Part shown: in pieces, positions 60,061-64,000 of the stretch | How the letters are laid out: every line of letters starts with the position of its first letter | How positions within the stretch are numbered: position 1 is the stretch's first letter | DNA from: Cercis canadensis | Taxonomy: Eukaryota; Streptophyta; Magnoliopsida; Fabales; Fabaceae | Assembly (NCBI GenBank): GCA_003255065.1 | Contig: QAOA01000840.1 | Location: 124,001 to 188,000 of the forward strand | DNA: 64,000 nt | Reading direction: 5' to 3' | Translations under genes and position numbers: made by a program | The notes under the pieces: model-generated | Databases searched by the model: none | The model's input: the letters and a program-made list of their open reading frames with translations, nothing else | Told to the model about the DNA's origin: nothing

Positions 60061-61375
60061 AAAGTTCAAAAGCTCAGTGTGAAGGACATTCATTCACTTC
60101 AGAAATCCCTTTTCTCCTAATTCTCTCTCAAATCCCTAGCTATTCCGAGCATTTCACCATCATTTCCGGCCAATCCCTATCCTCAAAGTCTCAATTTATT
60201 GCTTGAATCAAGTTTTCACAACACCCCACACCAGCACTCTCGATTACATTTTGCATTCTGCACTAGTTCAATTGCTGCTCGTTTCTTGCTTCATTCACAG
60301 GTATGTATTCATTCTTTATGTTAGTCTACCAATTCTGCCTACTCTGATTAAGAAGTATTGTTGAATTTTACTTGCTTTATTTTGTATAGTAATTGAGGGA
60401 AGGATTGGTTGTCTCATGAATAACTGTTATAAAAAAATGGACTGCTGGTTCTGCATTTGACTCTAGGGCATGTAGGGTGTTTTAGAATTGGTTTATCTTT
60501 CTGCAATTAGTGTCCCTTAGCATTGCTCTTGATTACTATTGCTTTTGGGAATCTGCTGATGTTGAGGAAGCTGGTAGCAAATACTGTTATCTTGCAATCC
60601 TCATCACTGTCACCACTATAATTTCATACTGTGATCTCTGTTAATCTATTGCAAGTTGTTTGTTGGGGACATTTGTTCATTTTACAAATTCCTCATTGTA
60701 GCCACTATCATGGATATTGTCCTGTGGAATTTGTTAATTCACTTGAAAATTCATGTATAGATTGTGTCTTCTGATCTGGTAATGATCATTACTGTGGAAA
60801 TTGATTTAGGGATTTATGGATTATCTGATTTTCTTGTCTAGCACAGTAGGAATTGATGTTGAATTCTATTGTACTATGACCAGAGAATAAATCCTGGTTG
60901 AGGAACCTGATTTTGTTTAATTGTTAGTGGGGTAATTGATGGTGATAACTTGGTTAAATATCTGATCTTAGGAATTAGAATTATGAAAATGAGATAGGAT
61001 TAGAGAGATAATGTGGGGCACTGAACTGGTACACTTAATTTCAATTTTACTACCCTGCTGCCTTGTGTATAACTCTTTGCTGAATTATTGTTGTTAGAGT
61101 TGTGTTGGGTTAGTAAACATGTGGGAATTAGCATTTCAGTTGATTAACTGCTGGTGGAAATTGAAATCTGATTTTATTGCATTGATGATGTGGGAATGGC
61201 CATTGCATAAATCTATGCATGTACTGATATTCTGAGAATGCTTGCTGAATTGCTGTTTTGAGACTTTCGGTTTTACCATATAGACATGCATTTTCCTATT
61301 TTGAAATAGCCCAATGTTCTGCAACAACTGGATTGTGTATGCATATTCCGTTTTGTTGAACCACTCTTGTGTGCT
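60061..61375 (+). other. Intron-like region before the ATHILA-type ORF
   Basis: T-rich, non-coding. CAG|GTATGT at 60298 is a strong splice donor consensus and TTTTTCAG before 61715 a strong acceptor; Athila elements are thought to splice to their 3' ORF, so this may be the intron. Inferred. Confidence 0.5.
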
Positions 61376-61895
61376 CATTTGTCCATGTTTGGTGACTTAC
61401 TTATTAAATTTATTTTCCAGGACACCAAAATGACAAAGCGTACTGCTGACGCACAACCTCGCCGGGAGAAATTGAAGACAAGGAAGAACCGTCCAAACCC
61501 TTCTGAGTCACCTTCTCCACCTGTTAAGAAGAGAAGATCAGGAGCAGCCGACACTTCCGTTCATCCATTCCTCAGATTCCAAGGGGCTGAGCACCAGGTT
61601 GATGAACACACTTTTTATACAATAGTTATTCCTCATACTTAGAATTACATTGGCTGTGAACTGTATTGAAATTTGTCCATGTTTGGTGATTTACTTATTA
61701 AATTTATTTTTCAGGACACCAAAATGACAAAGCGTACTGCTGACACACAACCTCGCCGAGAGAAATTGAAGACCAGGAAGAACCGTCCAAACCCTCCCAA
61801 GTCACCTTCTCCACCTGTGAAGAAGAGAAGATCAGGAGCCGCCGACACTTCAGGTCATCCATTCCTCAGACTCCAAGGGGCTGAGCACCAGGAGC
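61376..61895 (+). repeat. Direct repeat covering the splice acceptor and start of the ATHILA-type ORF
   Basis: TGTCCATGTTTGGTGACTTA at about 61379 recurs at about 61676 and the copies match for about 215 bases, including the (T/C)CAG acceptor, the GACACCAAAATGACAAAG start and the first 55 or so codons. Copy 1 ends in unrelated sequence after GAGCACCAG. No N lies between them. Confidence 0.85.
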
Positions 61896-63250
61896 AGCTA
61901 GCCAAGCTCTCAACCAAATCATTTGAACCTAGCCGATACCCAGTATGGCTAGTGTTACAGGAGCTCGGGATTGACGAGGAGATTCGCCAACTCCTCAGTC
62001 CAGGACAGTGGGGAAATATCTTCGAGCTCCAAGAACCGGCATACAGAGAACTCACCTTGGAGTTTCTCGCAACTGTGGAGATCAACACCACCTTCACAGC
62101 CAACAACACGACGTGGTATGAGCCAGACTCGATCAGATTCCGTCTCGGCTCTTTCATGCATAGCATGAACCTCCAAGAGTTCACTGAGGCGACAGGGTTA
62201 GCTGGACAGCCGTCTGCAGAAATCAGGCCAGAGAACACCTTCTTGCTGGACTGGTCCTATACCAGCAAAGACCCGGCAGAATGCTGGCTCGAAGTGAGCA
62301 CTGAAGCCACTTATAAGGCCAAGCGGTCCAAGGCATCCACCCTCTGGTCACCAGCACTCAGATACATCCACAAGCTGCTGGTGCACTCACTGAACGCCAG
62401 AAGGGAGAGCACAGGCGTGGTAAGTAAGAGGGACCTCTTCTACCTCCAATGCATTAAGGAGAAGAGCCATTGCCACCTGGGATATGCTTTCATTCAACTG
62501 ATCAAGGGCTATCTCCATCGAGGCAACTTCGGAGCCATCGGCGGAGGATCAGTCATCACCCGCCTCGCTCGCCACCTGGATGTGTTGGGTGACGAGTCGA
62601 CCCTCACGGTCGCTTGTCGACCTTTGCCGCTGGGCATGGACACCCTGAGAGCCATGGGGATGGTGGAGCGCCGCATAGACGGCCAGGGCATATATTTTGC
62701 TATAGCCGGTGCTCCATCACGAGCGGTACCTGGCAGTCCACCAGTCGAGGAGCCAGCAGTGGATGCCCCGAGAGGTGATGCACCACCATCGCCTGAAGAA
62801 CCACCGGCGGAGGAGCCGAGCACGTCCGCACCTTTCCCGCCACAATCCCCTCCTACTATCCCGTCCACTGAAGCTGACGAGGAAGATAGGAAACCAACAG
62901 CACTGGAGAGGCAGTTGGCTCGGATTGAAGTCGAAGTAGATGGCACCAGAACCCGAGTCAACCGCCTAATCTTAGACAACCGGCGGGAGCGACATCATAG
63001 GCATCAGTGGATGTCCTATGAGCTGGCACATCACCAGTGGGTGCAATCCACTCTACAGATGATGTGTCAGTCCTTGGGACTCCAGCCTCCACCGCCACCT
63101 CGTCCGCCTACCTTTCAGGATCCAGCGGACGATGCCGACATCACCCCGTCGGTAGAACATATTCGGCCACCGCGCAACTCATCTCGACCTCCACGGCCTG
63201 ATTCTCCAGCATCCATCGACCACCCTTCTGAAGCACCTTCCAGGGAGTAG
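61724..63250 (+). CDS. ATHILA-type ORF (env-position protein) of the third element, looks whole
   Basis: 508 codons from ATG at 61724, chosen because a good acceptor (TTTTTCAG, ending 61714) sits ten bases before it and the nuclear-localisation-like start MTKRTADTQPRREKLKTRKN follows at once. Second segment KKRRSGAADTSGHP is again basic. The middle (codons 75-300) has YPVWLVLQELGI, YRELTLEFLATVEINTTF and FRLGSFMHSMNLQEFTEATG, the ATHILA ORF-1/'Arabidopsis retrotransposon' domain. The C-terminal third is Pro/Glu/Ser-rich with a short coiled-coil (LARIEVEVDGTRTRVNRLIL). No transmembrane segment or signal peptide is seen, so an envelope role is doubtful; function is not established for this family. 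Confidence 0.85.
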   Translation: MTKRTADTQPRREKLKTRKNRPNPPKSPSPPVKKRRSGAADTSGHPFLRLQGAEHQEQLAKLSTKSFEPSRYPVWLVLQELGIDEEIRQLLSPGQWGNIFELQEPAYRELTLEFLATVEINTTFTANNTTWYEPDSIRFRLGSFMHSMNLQEFTEATGLAGQPSAEIRPENTFLLDWSYTSKDPAECWLEVSTEATYKAKRSKASTLWSPALRYIHKLLVHSLNARRESTGVVSKRDLFYLQCIKEKSHCHLGYAFIQLIKGYLHRGNFGAIGGGSVITRLARHLDVLGDESTLTVACRPLPLGMDTLRAMGMVERRIDGQGIYFAIAGAPSRAVPGSPPVEEPAVDAPRGDAPPSPEEPPAEEPSTSAPFPPQSPPTIPSTEADEEDRKPTALERQLARIEVEVDGTRTRVNRLILDNRRERHHRHQWMSYELAHHQWVQSTLQMMCQSLGLQPPPPPRPPTFQDPADDADITPSVEHIRPPRNSSRPPRPDSPASIDHPSEAPSRE

Positions 63251-64000
63251 TTCCAACTATTCTCTCATTTTTTTTTTCATTCTTTAATATTTCTATGCCT
63301 GTTGATTCTATTTCTGCATCCACCTTTTATTTGTATGCCATTCATTGTGGACAATGCATGATTTAAGTGTGGGGGGGTAGAATAATATAAGACTAGATGT
63401 AGATATTTGCATGTGAATCCTTTGACATGTGGAACGGGAACATTGTGTCTCTGGAATTCCCTGGATGACTTGTTTTTAAATTGTTACTTAAGTCTTTTAA
63501 TGCCGAGTAGTCTACTTTGAGGCTTGCTGCATTAAGAAGTAACTATTGAAGTGAAATGGACTTGGGAGTGCTAGAAATTTGTTTATGCTAGCTAAACTTG
63601 ATGTTTGTAGTTAGAATACCCTGTGCTGAGTACTGGTTTTTCCTTTGATTTAAAAAAAAAAAAAATCTTCATTATTTGTTTTCGAGTGGTGATCCATGAT
63701 GAGCATAGTGGGGCTCTGCTCCTCTACCTTCTGTGCCTGAAACTGGAGAAGGATATGAGTATGCCAATGAAGCATAACTAGTTGAATGTGGGTCGCAGGC
63801 AATGGCCGGACACCACATCCTAGGACCCCTAACTATGCAAGAAAAGAAAAGAAAAGAAAAGGAAAGAAAAAGAGAAAGAGAGGAAAGAATAGTTCTTGAG
63901 TACTTAGTTTGGAGTGTTGTTATTTTTGCCTGTTATTAGAATAGAGTAATAAGCACAGGGTAATTCTTTCTAGTTACTGAGAGTGTAGCTGAGGCAAACT
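63251..64000 (+). other. 3' region of the third Athila-like element
   Basis: Non-coding. TTTAAGTGTGGGGGGGTAG at 63362-63381 resembles the G-rich tract that often follows Athila ORFs. A (AAAAG)n microsatellite lies at 63841-63885. The 3' LTR start is not recognisable within the window. Confidence 0.6.
63841..63885 (+). repeat. (AAAAG)n microsatellite
   Basis: Four or more AAAAG units followed by imperfect GAAAG repeats. Confidence 0.85.

Larger units (their letters stand above)
52007..64000 (+). mobile_element. Athila-like Ty3 element, long, running off the window
   Basis: Parts in order: 5' LTR (about 52007-53405), tRNA-Asp-type PBS (53412), gag (53572 on), aspartic protease, RT, RNase H, H2C2 zinc finger and integrase to about 59257, a spacer full of CACGGCCGTG-like palindromes, and an ATHILA-type ORF (61724-63250). 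A 3' LTR should lie beyond 64000. About five breaks in gag-pol; the ORF in the env position looks whole. Length already 12 kb, normal for Athila. Confidence 0.92.

Noticed and set aside
61855-62979. Minus-strand frames opposite the ATHILA-type ORF
   Set aside because: Shadows of a GC-richer coding strand; no domain.
1-64000. tRNA or rRNA genes
   Set aside because: Only primer-binding sites complementary to tRNA ends and one weak A/B-box pair were found; no cloverleaf recognised by eye.

Overview
The window looks like nuclear DNA of a flowering plant, most likely a eudicot. It is AT-rich and has GT-AG introns. Its CACTA, Mutator, Ty1/Copia and Ty3 Athila-type elements are plant-specific lineages, and the only host gene I can name is bystin. 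It is a repeat-dense intergenic region. I find no intact, recognisable host gene, only one small candidate spliced gene and several decayed bystin fragments. Six single N's are present; four of them sit exactly between two copies of the same 74-207 bp sequence, so those repeats are probably assembly artefacts.

Left part (1-15722). A foldback-like repeat (about 30-310) is followed by a complete non-autonomous CACTA element (1974-3583, TSD TAA). A candidate four-exon gene of 82 codons lies at 4497-5276. Then comes a 10,064-bp Mutator-like element (5650-15713) with long terminal inverted repeats and a perfect 9-bp target duplication (ATAGCTTGA). It carries two convergent genes, both decayed: a plant-mobile-domain (PMD) gene on + and a MuDR/MULE transposase with SWIM and CCHC zinc fingers on -.

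Middle (15750-31420). An Athila-like Ty3 element (+, truncated) is split by a second, non-autonomous Athila-like element (-, 17426-24555, TSD GTCTA) that has gag and protease but no recognisable reverse transcriptase or integrase. Small Copia and Ty3 remnants lie in the AT-rich DNA beyond.

Bystin region (31424-42610). A duplicated segment holds 3' exons of a bystin-like gene (-) in two or three partial copies. It was hit by a Mutator-type MITE, a Copia element (33790-38205) and a small Copia-type element with an inverted internal duplication (40290-42557).

Right part (42611-64000). A SIRE-like Copia element (-) with an extra env-position gene is cut at 50784 by an Athila-like LTR. A third Athila-like element (+) then runs off the window: LTR, gag, protease, RT, RNase H, integrase, a palindrome-rich spacer and an ATHILA-type ORF that looks whole. 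The Athila-type LTRs here each hold an array of short GC-rich repeats in otherwise AT-rich sequence.
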